From assembly GCF_023159225.1 (NCBI RefSeq), contig NC_063181.1:3865606-3929605 (forward strand): a stretch of DNA of 64,000 bases, given 5' to 3'. Below the pieces are notes generated by a model. That model did not search any database. It was not told the DNA's origin and saw only the letters and a list, made by a program, of their open reading frames with translations. Below, piece by piece: positions 32,276 to 44,255 of this stretch. Source of the stretch: Perognathus longimembris pacificus. Lineage: Eukaryota; Chordata; Mammalia; Rodentia; Heteromyidae. Position numbers and translations under genes: made by a program. Every line of letters starts with the position of its first letter. Within the stretch, counting starts at the first letter, position 1.

Positions 32276-34717
32276 ACACCGATGTGAACAGCGTGTCTGT
32301 GTGTCTATGTGTCTTGGGGGGCGTGAGTTCCCCTGAGTGTGGAGCATTGGAGACTGGAGCCAGCAGTGCTGGGTGCAGAGGGGACAGGAAGTCTGGCTGA
32401 GGGCCGCCCCCTTCCTTCTGGCCCTCGGGGTGAGGAACGGCGAGGAGTGTCCACCGCACTGGTTCTGTGTGAAGTTGGGGCCCCACTCCACCCAACAGGC
32501 TGCCACGTTGGCCGGCCCGCGGGCGGCTGAGCCAGGGCTTGGAGGATTCCTTTGGAGATGTAATGTCCAGCCAGGCCAGGAGCCGGGCCCGGGCTCGCCG
32601 GGGCGAGGAAGCCCATGTGCAGGGCGGGAGGCTACCTGTAAGCTGTTTATTACCCGCTTGAATGGCTGGGCAAATATTGACCGGAGGCTCTGGCGTCCCC
32701 CCGCTACCTGTTGCTCCTCAGGCCCATCCTTGGTGCGATGGAGGCAGATCTGTCTGGTGTGGGCTTAGGATGGGAAGAATAGAGGCCAAACTTCTCCCAA
32801 GAGACAAGATGGCAGGAGCCCCGGGGTGGGGGGGGAGTCCTGATGGGATGGGGCCCTTTGGCTGTGAGGAGGTGTACGAACCTCGGTCTTCGTGTTTGCG
32901 TGACAAGGGTGGCAGTAGCCACAGCAGCGTCCCTGTGAGGGGGAAATGGCTTCCCGGGGGTGGAGCACGGAGGCCGAGCCGTGACTCAGTGAACGGGGCT
33001 TCTTTTCGGGGTCAGGAGACAAGATGGGCTCTGGGAGGCGGATCCTGTCTTCTTGCGTGGGGGAGTCAGGTTCTGTGGAACAGTGGCCGTCTGCAGGCTC
33101 CTGGGGGAGGAGGGGGGTGGAAGGACTGGAAGATGCTGCCCTCATCCTCTTCCTCACGGAGGGAATCCGCCGCTACCCCGATGCTCAAGCTCTGACACCC
33201 ACCCTGGACTTCGGAAACGAGGCCGGGGTGTCTACAGAGAAGGAACGAGATGGGTCAGAGGGACCGTCATCCAGCCCGCGGCCTCCTAGGAAGAGACCAG
33301 GATACAGAGACGCGGAAGGAAGAAGGCAGCCCTCAAGCCAGGGAGAGCCCTCAAGCCAGGGAGAGCCGGCTGGCCGACTCCTTGATCGATGAGGGGGGCG
33401 GGAGCTGAGTCTGCTCTGCAGTGCTTGTCACCCGCCGCAGCTCTAGAAACCCAGACACCTCCCATCCCAAGCTGCCCTGGCCCTGCCCCGCACCGGCCAC
33501 GCCCACACGCGTTCTCCGCTGGCCAATCCAAACGCTCCATTCCTCCCCTCCAAAAGCCCTCCAGCTTCGGCCTCCCCTGTCCCCCCTCTCAGCCCCAGGG
33601 GCCTTAGCTGGGCCTCTACCTCTTGCCACGTGTCCGTTCCCCTCCTCCATACTCTCTTCCAGCAGGAGCTGAGTCCACCAGCCCCGCATGACAGGGCTCT
33701 GGGTGCGGATGCTGCTCCTCTCCGGTCGTCAGTGCTGCAAGTGGCCAGCAAGTTCCCACGCCGGCCCCTGGCCCCGTCCCCACCTCCACACCCCGAGGAA
33801 GCCTTCATTCTGGAACCTGCCCTACGACGTGGCCTCCTCCTCGGCCTTCTGGCCACTACCCGAGCACGCCTCCTCTTCTCTGTCCATAGAACTCCTACTC
33901 GCCCTTCACAGGCCTCCTTCAATCTGCCCCTCAAGACATCTCCACCAGACCTTGCGGAGCGGTGCCTCCGCCTCCCTGCTGGGAGCGAGCCCTGGCCTGT
34001 GTGAGGCACAGGACCACTCGGCGCTTCCCCTGGCTTCCCCTGGCTTCTGCACATGGAGCATGAACTCACGAGATCAAGCCCCGCTCTTTACCCCACCGTC
34101 CCGGTGTCTCGCCCAGGGTCGGGGCCGCAGCTGGTGCTCAGTAGATGCTCCCAATCTACGGGCTTAGGCTGGGTATCCGAGACGGGGAGTGGGGGGCTTA
34201 TGCCTTGTCTAGCCATAGCAGCCCCTATACCCAAACCCCAAATGTTCCCAGATATCGAGGTCACAATGGGTCCCCCAGCCCCAGTCAATCACTGCTGTGC
34301 AGCTCCACGGGGCCCTCACGAAGCCCTCTTGTGAGGTTCACGCCATGCGCTGTGGAGTTTCCCGGGGCGCCCACCACAGGTAATCTGGAGAAGACACTTC
34401 GCTCCAAGCACACGCTGTGTGCCCGGTATGCACCGCCCCCCCACCCCCCCACGCAGGGGCCGAGGGAAGCAAGACCCAGCTCCCCGTGAGCATCAAGTAG
34501 AGCACGGGCGGTGCCAGCGCTCAGTACCCGACACACCAGGCCCAGAGCTGCAGCGGACGGGGCCCGGATGGCCAAAACAGCTGTCCTTTCTGATAGCTAG
34601 AACATTCTAGAATAAGGTCACTCCCTCTACCCGGCAAGCCGCCCAAGCTCACAAGTCTTTCCCACCGCACCATTGTCTATCACTGTCTCCTGTTAAAGTA
34701 ACGTTTCTCAGCCTCGG
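32276..34717. other. GC-rich unique sequence
   Basis: No exon I can support. A 19-bp unit is duplicated at 33331-33368. Overlapping open frames exist on both strands (for example 33443-34069 minus, 33688-34167 plus) with no domain. A weak MIR-like end (GGTGCTCAGTAGATGCTCCC) lies at 34133-34152. Confidence 0.4.
33331..33368 (+). repeat. 19-bp direct duplication
   Basis: Two adjacent copies of CCCTCAAGCCAGGGAGAG plus one base. Very short tandem duplication. Confidence 0.85.
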
Positions 34718-34830
34718 ACATGTCGTGCAGGCTTGTGATTCTAGCACTCAAGAGGCTGAGGTAGGAGGATCATGCGTTCTAGCCCAGCTTGGCTGACACA
34801 GCGAGACACTGCCTAAAATAAGCAAACAGT
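34718..34830 (+). mobile_element. B1 SINE monomer
   Basis: GTGCAGGCTTGTGATTCTAG, CACTCAAGAGGCTGAGGTAG, CAGCGAGACACTGCC and an A-rich tail are typical of a 7SL-derived B1 element, moderately diverged. Confidence 0.8.
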
Positions 34831-37667
34831 CCCCGGAGCAAAACGAGGCGAACATTCCTCAAAAAGGTGGCATGTTGGGTCTTACTCGTGAGCTTGCCAG
34901 AAATACGTGTGTGCTGCGTGTGTGTGTGTGTGCCAAATTAAATTTTACCTTCCTATAAACCACAGATAATAAATTAACATGAGTTTGTTTCCAATATCGC
35001 CAACGATCGCACAGGACACACCTTTGCCAAAGGACTGTCATCCTTTCTCTGAAATCCCTTAAATTGACCTGGGCATCCTGTGTATTTATGTGCTCATTTG
35101 GCAAGCTTACTGATCGCCCATTTACACCTCAAGCCACACACGGCCTAGGCCCCTTTCAGAGAGCTGGCTTACATGGAGGGAGAAAGGACGAACTGAGCCC
35201 GCGAGGCGGCCTCTTCCACAGTGGCCAGAACAGTAGCCCTGATGCGGCTTGTGCTGATCTGGGCCACCAACTCCCACACCAAGAAGGAAGCCCCCGCCCC
35301 TGCCGGTCTTCTGGATTTTACATCAAACAGGCAACGAAGACTTCTGTGCTGTTCCCTTTGCTGGGAATTTTTGGCAAAGAGGACTAGAAAAATAGCTTCT
35401 GTGGAAATTATTTATTTAGTATTAATGGTGCAAAGCCTTGGCAAGATATTTCAAGTAAACAGGACCACTCGACATAGAGCTGTTTGAAACCAGAGATTTC
35501 CTGTGACCCCAGAATTTTAACAAGAGCCAGAGAAGTTATATTTATAGAAACCCTGTTAATCCCCACCCTCCACGCCGCATTTAATCCCAAATACAACAAA
35601 TCCTGGGCGCCTGCAGACAGAAGTCTGTCAGTGATGGACGGAGCCGGGCCCTCCCTTGGTTCGGCCTGCTGACATGTTGAGGGCTGTAGCTGAGGCTCCT
35701 AGCATGGGGTGAGGGCTAGGCCAGGTTCTGAAAAAGCTGCAATCACAACCAATTGATAAAGACTCCAGTGCAGGGTCTTCTGGTCAGGTTTGTTGGAGGG
35801 CTTTGAAGTTGCTGCTGGACCAAGCAGCTCGGTGAGGGCCCAGGCAGAGCTGGAGACACCAGGCTTTGGCAGATTTCCTCTCCGGCAAGCCTCTGTCCCT
35901 GTCTATACCCTGACCACTGGCTCGTGCACCCTGCAGAAGCTCGCTCCAATGGTGGAAACTTCCAATGGTGGGCACCTCACGGACTAATTGGACTAAAGAA
36001 ACTCCTCTGGCTCATGACCCTTCTGGTCCAGGCAAAGCTTGAACTAGAAGGTGGAGTGAGAGAGAGGACCCAGCTGCAGAGATGAAGGCTCAGAGGACAG
36101 GGGTAGAAAGAGCATTAGACAAGCCAGGTCTTGCCCTTGCTCTGACAACACTGAGTGCAGGTGATCCTAGGCAAGTCATTGACGTGGTCTGACCTTTCCC
36201 TTTCCCATCAGGTAACAACGGAATACTATCTCCATTTCTCCAGATGGTTCTGGAGGTTTTCCAGTGACATGATGAGTGTGAGCGATGTGCAAGGTGTGTT
36301 CAGCTCTGACAGCTCATTGACGTGGAGACATGCCTATGGGCTTGGAGTGCGGGTGACTGAGATGGTCCCTGGAGGCTGTGGGCATCCTTGGGTCACAATT
36401 CCAGCTTTGTCAGAAAGGGGAGATGGTGGCAGCCCACTAGTGGCCACTTTCTGCCTCCCCACAGGGTTCCTAGGGCCACCAGAGCTGCGATTCTCCCTTC
36501 ATCAAGGGCTCGCTTGTCCAATTGGGAAGGGCGTTTAATCTCTAATAAGGACAGAGAAAGGGAAAGAGGAGAGGAGGCGAGAAATGAATGGAACACGCCA
36601 CAAATCACCAGGGCAAATATCGTTTTGAGAAACGGGTTTCCGATCTTAAACACACCAACGTCTGTGCGTTGAACCGCAGTGTAAGGTTTGGTAAGAAGAT
36701 GGAAAGAGCTGCCTTATGGAAAGACAAGCCCGACTTTTCTGGGCAGCTTGGAGTTGAACAGCCAGTGAAGGGCGCGAGTGATGAGTCCCGGGAGTGACTG
36801 GCGCCGCAGGACGGTGTCCGGCCTCTGGGGCTGCAGTCCAGCGGGCTCCGAGAGCCCTTGGCTTGGCTGCGGGTGCCGGGGAGCTTGTTCTGGGCTAACC
36901 TGGGGCTCTGCCTGTGATGGCTCTGGGTCTCCTGGGTGCGGGAGGATGCTGAGCCCCACATCAAGCCAGACTGTGCTCAAGACCACTACCCTGGGGGTGA
37001 CCCCATAACTGCCACTCCCCGCCTTCCTCCGGGGGCTCCCCGTGACCCCAGCGTCCTCGGGGCGTGGAGAGGCTTCTGCGGCATTTCCCACCTCTCAGAG
37101 AGTAAGAGCCTTCCGTGCTGCGAGCTCTCACCCGGCCAGATGGTGTGGGAAGGCCTTCTCTGAAGGGGCTCTTCTGGCCACCGCCACCCATCATCCCCAC
37201 GTCAGGGGGGATCCCGGTGGAGGCCCCGCCCCGGCCCTTCCTTCTCCGCCTTTCCCCTCCACCTTGCTGTGTGTTCCTTTCCCTTCTAAACCAGGCTGTT
37301 TCAGACTTTCCTGGCCTATTTTTATTTTGGAAGAAACATGGGTACAAAAAGAAGTAAAGCCAACATAAAACTGTATGGCTTTGACAGTTGGCATTGGGTT
37401 AAATATCATGGGGTTGAATAGAGATTAAACCAACTCATATTTTCCTCTGGTGCATTCACTTCTTAGGAGTCCTAATCCTGGGCTTGTTCTTTTGGAATAA
37501 TTTCCTCATTTTGGAGGAGGAAGGATTTATTTTTATTTTTATTTTTTTTACAAATTTCCACCAGTAATTTTTCAATAAAACCTTTAAAGTCATAACCACT
37601 GAACAGTACAAAAGTGATACGTGACTTGGCTGGCAAGGAATTTGAATTTTTAAAAACCTACAGTGTA
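34831..37667. other. Unique sequence with candidate regulatory block and MIR trace
   Basis: Small GT tract at 34917-34931. A MIR-like fragment in reverse at 36150-36260 (GATCCTAGGCAAGTCATTGA). 35390-35600 is AT-rich with FOX/homeodomain-type motifs and is listed separately. No exon found. Confidence 0.4.
35390..35600. promoter_or_regulatory. Candidate conserved non-coding element
   Basis: AT-rich unique block in a GC-rich neighbourhood, with AAATTATTTATTTAGTATTA (35406-35425), a FOX-type GTAAACA (35455-35461) and an AAGTTATATTTATAG segment. Enhancer role is inference. Confidence 0.35.
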
Positions 37668-37890
37668 ATTTTTTGTGTGTGTTCCAGTACTGAGACTTGA
37701 ACTCTGGGCCTGGGCACTGTCCCTTGGTTCTCTCCAGCTTGAGCCACAGCTTTATTTCAGCCTTTTTGCTGTTTCAGTGGAAATAAAAGTCTCACAGACT
37801 TTCTTGCCTGTGCTGGCTTTGAACCTCAATCCTCAGATCTCAGCCTCCTGAGTAGCTAGTATTACAAGTATGACCCACCAGCATCTGGCT
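37668..37890 (-). mobile_element. B1-Geo type dimeric SINE
   Basis: CCAGTACTGAGACTTGAACT, CAGCTTGAGCCACAGC (Geo unit shortened), AGTCTCACAGACTTTCTTGC, CTCAGATCTCAGCCTCCTGA and CCACCAGCATCTGGC. Reverse, lacking about 15 bases inside Geo. Confidence 0.87.
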
Positions 37891-39046
37891 TATAGTGGGA
37901 TTTTTGCTGTTGAGTAAGTCCTATTTCCTCTTAATCACAGTAACATTTACATTTATGATATTTCACACTCTATTGAACACTATTCTGAAGTACCTCCCTC
38001 CCCAGGACTTTCTGTATCCTTCTCTCCTCTCTTTCTGAAAGGGGGCGGGCGGATGTAAGGATCTCAGAGGTACCCCTTAGGAATCTCAGGAAAGGCTTCA
38101 CAACGTTGAGCGGCCTCGCCCAAAGCCTTTCTGCATGAGTCCCAACTCCCCAACAGGGAAAGGCTAGGATGGGATTAAATAGGCAAAGGAATTTACTATG
38201 CTCATTTGAAAAGCTCGAATAATATGCATGAGACACAGGTGTGAGAGAACATGGGGAGGGGGTGGGAGACGCCAGAACTGTCCATCGATGGGCAGAGCAA
38301 GGTTAAACTCCATCAAGAGGAGAGGGAGAGGCTGGCAGGTAGAAGTTTCTAGACTGCTATGCAAAGGCAATTTGGTAAAGCTGTAGAGGAATCGTTGAGT
38401 GCATGTCACTTCTGCTGTAGTCTTGGGCTCGGGAGAGCTGGGCAGGAAGCTGGCAGGGGGTTCTTCTTATCAGAGTACCCTGGGCTGGCCCTCGACTCGG
38501 TCTGTGAAGACATCCTCATGGGCAGACTGCCTGACCAGGCCGTTTTCCCACCCAGCAGCAATTGCAGGAGCGCCTCCCTTGCTTAGCAGGTGCTTCTGCC
38601 GCGGGCAAGCCCTTTCTGGTCCTTGTTACACTTGCAGGTGACCCGCAGGTCAGCCGTTCTGCCTGCAATCCAGTGAGTGACTCCTCAGCATCGACTGGCA
38701 GGTCCCAGAGCTGGAGAGAGCCAAAGGAGCCGGGTGGCCATGTGAGCAGGGCGCACGGGGTCCTGATGGGCTGACACCAGGAGGTCCCCCGTCAGCCCCG
38801 ACGCCGGCGGCGCGCTCCCCAGGGCACAGACGTGGTCATCTCCATTACCGGGAAGCACCGCGCAGGGTGGGTGGGTGACTCCTCCGGGCATCTCTGCTCC
38901 TTGGCAGGGTGGGTGGGCGACCCTTTCCTCGGGGGCTGTGGCCGGTGGCAGGCATGGGCGTGGGGAGTGTCTTCTGGGGGCGGGTCCTGGGAAAGGCCAG
39001 CCTCCCTTCTGCGCCCGGCGACCAGTTCATTCAGCTTCTGACAGCG
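37891..39046. other. Unique sequence
   Basis: No gene or repeat recognised; GC and CpG rise from 38.6 kb. Confidence 0.35.
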
Positions 39047-39058
39047 AGCACCTCTTAG

Positions 39059-39276
39059 TTTTTTTTTTTTGTTTTTTTTTTTGCCAGTCCTGGGCCTTGG
39101 ACTCAGGGCCTGAGCACTGTCCCTGGCTTCTTCCCGCTCAAGGCTAGCACTCTGCCACTTGAGCCACAGCGCCGCTTCTGGCCGTTTTTCTGTATATGTG
39201 GTGCTGGGGAATCGAACCTAGGGCCTCGTGTATCCGAGGCAGGCACTCTTGCCACTAGGCCATATCCCCAGCCCCA
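39059..39276 (-). mobile_element. Full-length young IDL-Geo SINE with target-site duplication
   Basis: T-rich tail, GCCAGTCCTGGGCCTTGGAC, Geo unit, TCTGTATATGTGGTGCTGGG linker, ID half ending GGCCATATCCCCAGCCCC. AGCACCTCTTAG is found at 39047-39058 and again at 39277-39288, a perfect 12-bp duplication. Differs from the 31.4-kb copy at few sites. Confidence 0.97.
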
Positions 39277-39288
39277 AGCACCTCTTAG

Positions 39289-40617
39289 GTTTCACCAAGG
39301 CAGCTGCCTGGTTGAAGCGTGGTGCGTGGACAGGCGTTCAGGAATCAGCTGCTGCTCCCCTCCTGCTCCCCTCTAAGTCCTTGCCAGCGATCTGTGCTCT
39401 CTGCACACCCTGGTCCCTCGTTCACCCTCGGACCCTGTGAGGGGGCGACTCCATCTGCCCTACCGGAAAGATGCCCTCTCAGGCTTTGGGCTTACCTAGT
39501 TAAGAAATGAATTCCACGCTCCCAACACGAGTGCCAACCTAGTACAAAATCCCCGTGTCCTCGCCGACGCGCAGCCTACGGAGGGGAAGGAAAGCCCCGA
39601 CACGCGTGCGTGTTACCGAGGAATTGGCACGTCTCCTCCACGTCCACCAGCGAGGGCCCACCGGGGCCCGAGTTCTGGCTCTGGCGGGGTCTCATTGCCC
39701 TGGTCCATTTCAGGCCAGATCCCAAGCGTGCAAGACAAGCCAGTGTGCACTTGGGGCTTCGCAGAGAGGAGGACGAGCGTGTGATTTTTATCATCACTTT
39801 TTTGTGTTCTAAGTGATGGTCCTACGCATCTAGGCCATGGATGTGACAAACTGGGTTCTTGGACCAGCGCCTCCTCATCCGCCCGCCGGCCATGTGATCC
39901 GATGCCATGTCTTGGGGGTGAACTGCCCAGGTGAAGAAGGGCAGTGAGCCCTGTCCCCACTGTCCAGTGAGTGCTCAGCTCAGGTGGCACCCATCCCCCA
40001 CCCCGCCGCCCACCCTAGAGCCTGAGGAACAGGCTCCAGTTCAGATTTCCAGATTTCTTCCCACCCCAAAGTGAGACTCCCAGGATCCCAGAGGGGCAGA
40101 GTCAACTGGGGAGCGGGGAGAGGGGCTCCGCAATCAATCAAAGCCAGCATTGTTCGCAAAGAGTTAACCTGCATACCAGCCTTGCAATTAGCGAGGAATA
40201 ATGGGGTGTGATGGGCGTAGGACTTGGCTGGAACTGATTTCTGCCTTGCAGGGAGAAGCTGCCCGGCCGACTCCCACTCCTAGTTTCCTCCAGGCAGGCG
40301 CAGTGGAGCAGAAATCCTTGGGGAAGGCGGTTGGGGGGGGGGGGGTGTACTGGAAAGAGCAATCTGTCTTTGAATAATTTAAACAATGTAGCGCCACCGA
40401 GCTAAATGGGGCTTAGCAAATGTTACACCTCTGCTAGCTGATCCCAGGTGGTGGGATTGTAGCTTTAAAACCAGCTCTGCTCTGAGAGCCTGGCGCTGGC
40501 CTGCTACCTGCTGAAGAGGACTGGGCGGTGGCCCAGGGGAGAAGGGCTTCTCTGAAGCCTGAGACGATCTGTGAACAAGACAAGGACGGCATTTGAGCAT
40601 TTGGTTATTAATACATA
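39289..40617. other. Unique sequence with candidate regulatory block
   Basis: No supported exon. 40130-40480 listed separately. Confidence 0.35.
40130..40480. promoter_or_regulatory. Candidate enhancer-like block
   Basis: Contains AATCAATCAAAG (PBX/TCF-type, 40132-40143), CATTGTT (SOX-type, 40148-40154), GTTAAC (HNF1 half, 40163-40168), GCAATTAGC (homeodomain, 40194-40202) and TGTTACACCT (T-box-like, near 40419). A dense mix of developmental motifs in otherwise unique DNA. A G12 run interrupts it near 40337. Function is inferred. Confidence 0.4.
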
Positions 40618-40619
40618 CT

Positions 40620-40732
40620 TAAAAAAAAAAAAGTCTTTCTGAGATAGGGTTTCACTCCCAGGCCGACCTTGAAGTGGAGATCCTCCGGCCTTAGCCCCTT
40701 ACATGCTGGGGTTATAGGTGTGCTGTTCCACA
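40620..40732 (-). mobile_element. B1 SINE monomer (reverse)
   Basis: Oligo-A/T junction, GAGATAGGGTTTCACTCCCA, GACCTTGAAGTGGAGATCCT and GCTGGGGTTATAGGTGTGC match a reverse B1. Confidence 0.8.
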
Positions 40733-41680
40733 CTCTGAATCACCTGCATTTCTAATGGAGGAGGTGAATCATCCGAGAGGGTTCGATAGCCAGCAGCGTC
40801 AGAAAACCCGACCCCAAGTGGCCTGAGCTGACACCTTGCGTTCTGCGCTTGCCCAAGGAAAAGTCTCTCCGACCAGCTTGACTTGGAGCTCCGACTGGCT
40901 AGCCACCAGGACCAGCTTTCCTCCCTCTCTCGCCTGCCTTCTGCTGTGGCAGCGGGGCGCCGACTCCTTGAGGGGTCCCTGCTGGCCTCGGCCCCGCCAG
41001 GAGGAGACACCCTGCTGGAGAAACCTGGGCGGAGCTCACTCCTCGCCTCGGCCACCACGCACCTGGACAAGGTGCCCCGCTGCCTTAACAAGGGAAAACC
41101 AGAAGCAGGGACTCCGGGCGTTAGACTAGGAGCTGCAGCAAGTGTGGGATGGCTCTCCGCGTTACCTTTGCCTGGGAGTCTCCAGGTGGGGAGCAGGGGT
41201 AGGGGGCCCCCAAGTCTGGAGGGACCCCTGCCTGGGAGCATCCGATAGCAAGGGCAGCAGGGCCCTTTGCAGAGAGCTGTGCAGAGAACTCTTGGGACCT
41301 GCAGAGGACCCCCCCCCCGGCCCCCCGGGCCCAGGGGAGAACAAGGCACATTCGTGCAAGGAAATCATTGGAATCCAGAGAAAGAGCCCCTGAAGGAATG
41401 GCAAATCCATCCTTGGGGTTCACACCAATCAGGAACCAACCGGTCCTCTTCCTGCCCACCAGAGGGGCAAAGCCTGGTGAGACACGAAACACCCAACTGA
41501 TGAGGCGGGACTTGTGATGCCAGCGGCGACAGAGAGCCAGCTAACCCCAGACCCGGGCTCTTCTCATCGTAACAGACTTCTTCCTTGAAAGGAGCAGTTT
41601 CTTCCTTCACCAACGCATGTAACTAGTCCCCAGGATTAAAGCCCAAGAAGATTTGAAAGACACGTAAAAGGACCCAGCAG
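40733..41680. other. GC-rich unique sequence
   Basis: Overlapping open frames on both strands (40699-41349 minus, 40883-41248 plus) without recognisable domains. Nothing else seen. Confidence 0.35.
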
Positions 41681-41904
41681 CCGGGCTCCGGTGGCTCACG
41701 CCTGTAATCCTAGCTACTCAGGAGGCTGAGATCGGAGGATCTCAGTTCGAAGCCAACACGGGCAGGAGGCTCTTATCTCCAATAAACTACTCAAAAAAGC
41801 TGGAAGTGGTTCTGTGGCTCAAGTGGTAGAATTATCACTCACCTTGAGCAAAAGAAGCTCAAGGATAGCATTCAGGCCCAGAGTTCAAGCCCCAGGTTGG
41901 GGGC
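41681..41904 (+). mobile_element. B1-Geo type dimeric SINE
   Basis: GGTGGCTCACGCCTGTAATC, CTACTCAGGAGGCTGAGATC, CTCTTATCTCCAATAAACTA and the Geo half GTGGCTCAAGTGGTAGAATT, CAGAGTTCAAGCCCCAGG. Best preserved B1-like left half in the window and useful as a reference copy. Confidence 0.93.
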
Positions 41905-42426
41905 GCGGGGGGGAGGAGGAAGATCCAGCCGAGAAATTGAAATGCATACCTGTCAGCCAATCAACAACAAACACATATGTAAAGACGCAGGAAACTGGAA
42001 TCCTCGTCCATCTATAGCAACAGACCCAGAAACGGTACAGAAATAGTAGACAAGGGCCCTGCCACCCTTATTATATATGTTCTCTGTATGTTTAAGATGA
42101 TAGAGTAAAAGTAAGAGACCCAAAATATAACCTGCACAGACGGGCCCAACGAGCATTAGTGTGGCATGAGTGTGAATCGGAGTGTGAAAGATGAAGGCTG
42201 GAGAAGTGGGCCACGGAGGAGCAGCCCGCTCCACTAACGAGCGTGGCCTTTCCTGGTTGAGTGACGCGGACTTCCTGAGCAATGTCAAGGAGCGCCAGCC
42301 AGGTCAAGGGTGCACGTGAGGGAGTTGATGTTCGTGGAGGGGCAGAGGGAGGCTGACCAGCCTGGAATTCAGCTCGTGTGGGTCAACCGGTGTGAGAGAG
42401 GAGGGTGGAGGCTGGACGAGGCAGGG

Positions 42427-42480
42427 GCGGTGTAGGGGGGCAGTGTGGGGGGGCGGCGGTGTAGGGGGGCGGTGTAGGGG
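42427..42480 (+). repeat. ~14-bp G-rich tandem repeat
   Basis: About four imperfect copies of GCGGTGTAGGGGGG with internal indels. Confidence 0.85.
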
Positions 42481-43339
42481 CTGCGAGTCTGTCTTAGTTT
42501 TGGGGCTAGGGGATGACAAGAGGCCCACTTTCCGTTTATTTCCAGCCCTTGGATGTTTGTGCCCTGTAACACAGGGAGGAGAGTTTGAGGAGATGGCGGG
42601 GGGCGGTGGGGGGGGTGTCAGGAGGCTGACTGTTTGGGAAATGCTGAGTGTACAGCGTGGGGTGCCTGAGTGAGATCTCCTACAGGACCGGCAGGCCTGT
42701 GTAGGTGTGCTCAGCCGATGTGTGAGCACGCACGCCTGAGCTCTCAGAAGACGTCTGGGCCTCGTGCGTGTTCTCAGCACCCTGAGAACAGATGTACCAC
42801 CCCACACAGAAAGGCTCAGTGGGCCGCAGCAGCAGGAGCAGCCAGAGAAGGGAGATGAGAAACAGCACAGGCGGAAGGCAGGAGCCATCAAGAAGAAGCT
42901 CTAAAGCAACTGGGAGAGTTCTGCCATGAAACGCCAGGGGTCTGGTGAGACCAAGCCTGAAAACGGGGCCTTACTTTGCTGAAGGGCAGGTTCGTCATCT
43001 GCCATGCTACCCCCGTGGCCTAGAAGGAGGAAAAGAGCAGAGCAGAGGGCTAACCTCCCATAATGCACCTGGGCCATGGGGACCCCGGGAGACAGGGAGG
43101 GGCCAAAGAGACCAAAATGGTGGAATCCATTGGGCATGGCCAGTGTCATGTCTGTCTGTTGAACCCTAGTTACACGTTCCTCCTGGACTGGAAGTCACCT
43201 CCTCATCCAGGTTTCGGGGGACCTCCAGAGAGAACTCCCTGTCCTTCCCCGTAACCCTCCGTCCTGCAGACCGGCCCTGGGCATGGGCGGTTCTCCTGCC
43301 TTGCACGTCTGTGTCCCTCAGCCCGGGGTCCCTCCCCAG

Positions 43340-43341
<2 letters not shown>

Positions 43342-43387
<46 letters not shown>
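43342..43387 (+). repeat. (CT)n microsatellite
   Basis: Unbroken 46-base CT tract. Confidence 0.97.
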
Positions 43388-43392
<5 letters not shown>

Positions 43393-44255
43393 CTCCTGCC
43401 AGTCCTGCAAGGCTCCAGCCCTGCCTGGCCACCTTCAGAGGCTGTGCTGTCCACGCCAGCAAAACCGTCTCCTTGCCTCCTATCTGCAGAAATGCTGGAC
43501 TCAGCTCACTTATTAGTCAGTGTGGACACACGTACACAGATATGCACATTGACACACCCATGAACACACACAAGCATACACATGCACACACACTGACTCA
43601 CCTGCCCCCCGCCCCCCCCCCCCCCACGTTAAGGACGGCAGCTGCAGCTGGAACAGAGCCTCCAAGCACCTCCTTTCTTGTCCTCTGGGGCTCCCGGCGT
43701 GGGGACGGCAGGCGTGGGAGGACTCCTGGTCTCGGCTGGGTTAGAACTCCCCCTGCATACTTGGAGGACGGCCAGGCCCCCGCAAGCCCAAGTCCGCTCA
43801 CAGCGCAGATAACGGTGACCTCTCCGGCAGGGAGGACACCGGCGGGGGCGGGGAGCCGCCTGGCCGCTGGGGTCTCTCTCCTCCCTACTGCACCTGGGTG
43901 AGCGCGGGTGCCAAGAGCCGGGCTCCTGGCCTTCGGTGCCCCTGGCCTTCCGGGAAGGTGTCCTCCTTGGAAACCCGGTGTGTGGTGGCCCTCAGGTTCC
44001 AGCAGAGCCTGCAGGGCCACGGGGGAGAAGAGCCCGGGTCTCACCCGGGCTGACGCTTGGACTCTTCACGCTGCCGTTCTCCTTTTTTGGGTGGCACTGG
44101 GTTTGAACCCAGGGCCTTGTGCTTGCTAGCCAAGCACTCTTATCCCTTGAGTCATGCCCCCCCCCCCCCCAGTCCTTTTGCTTTAGTGATTTTTCAGATA
44201 GGATCCGGTGCTTCCCTGGCTCCCCCTCCCCCTCCCCCCTCCTGGCTTCAAATCT

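Larger units (their letters stand above)
41905..44080. other. Unique sequence with short tandem repeats
   Basis: Holds the 14-bp tandem at 42427, the CT tract at 43342, a CACA-rich stretch at 43525-43595 and a C14 run at 43612-43625. No supported exon. Confidence 0.4.
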
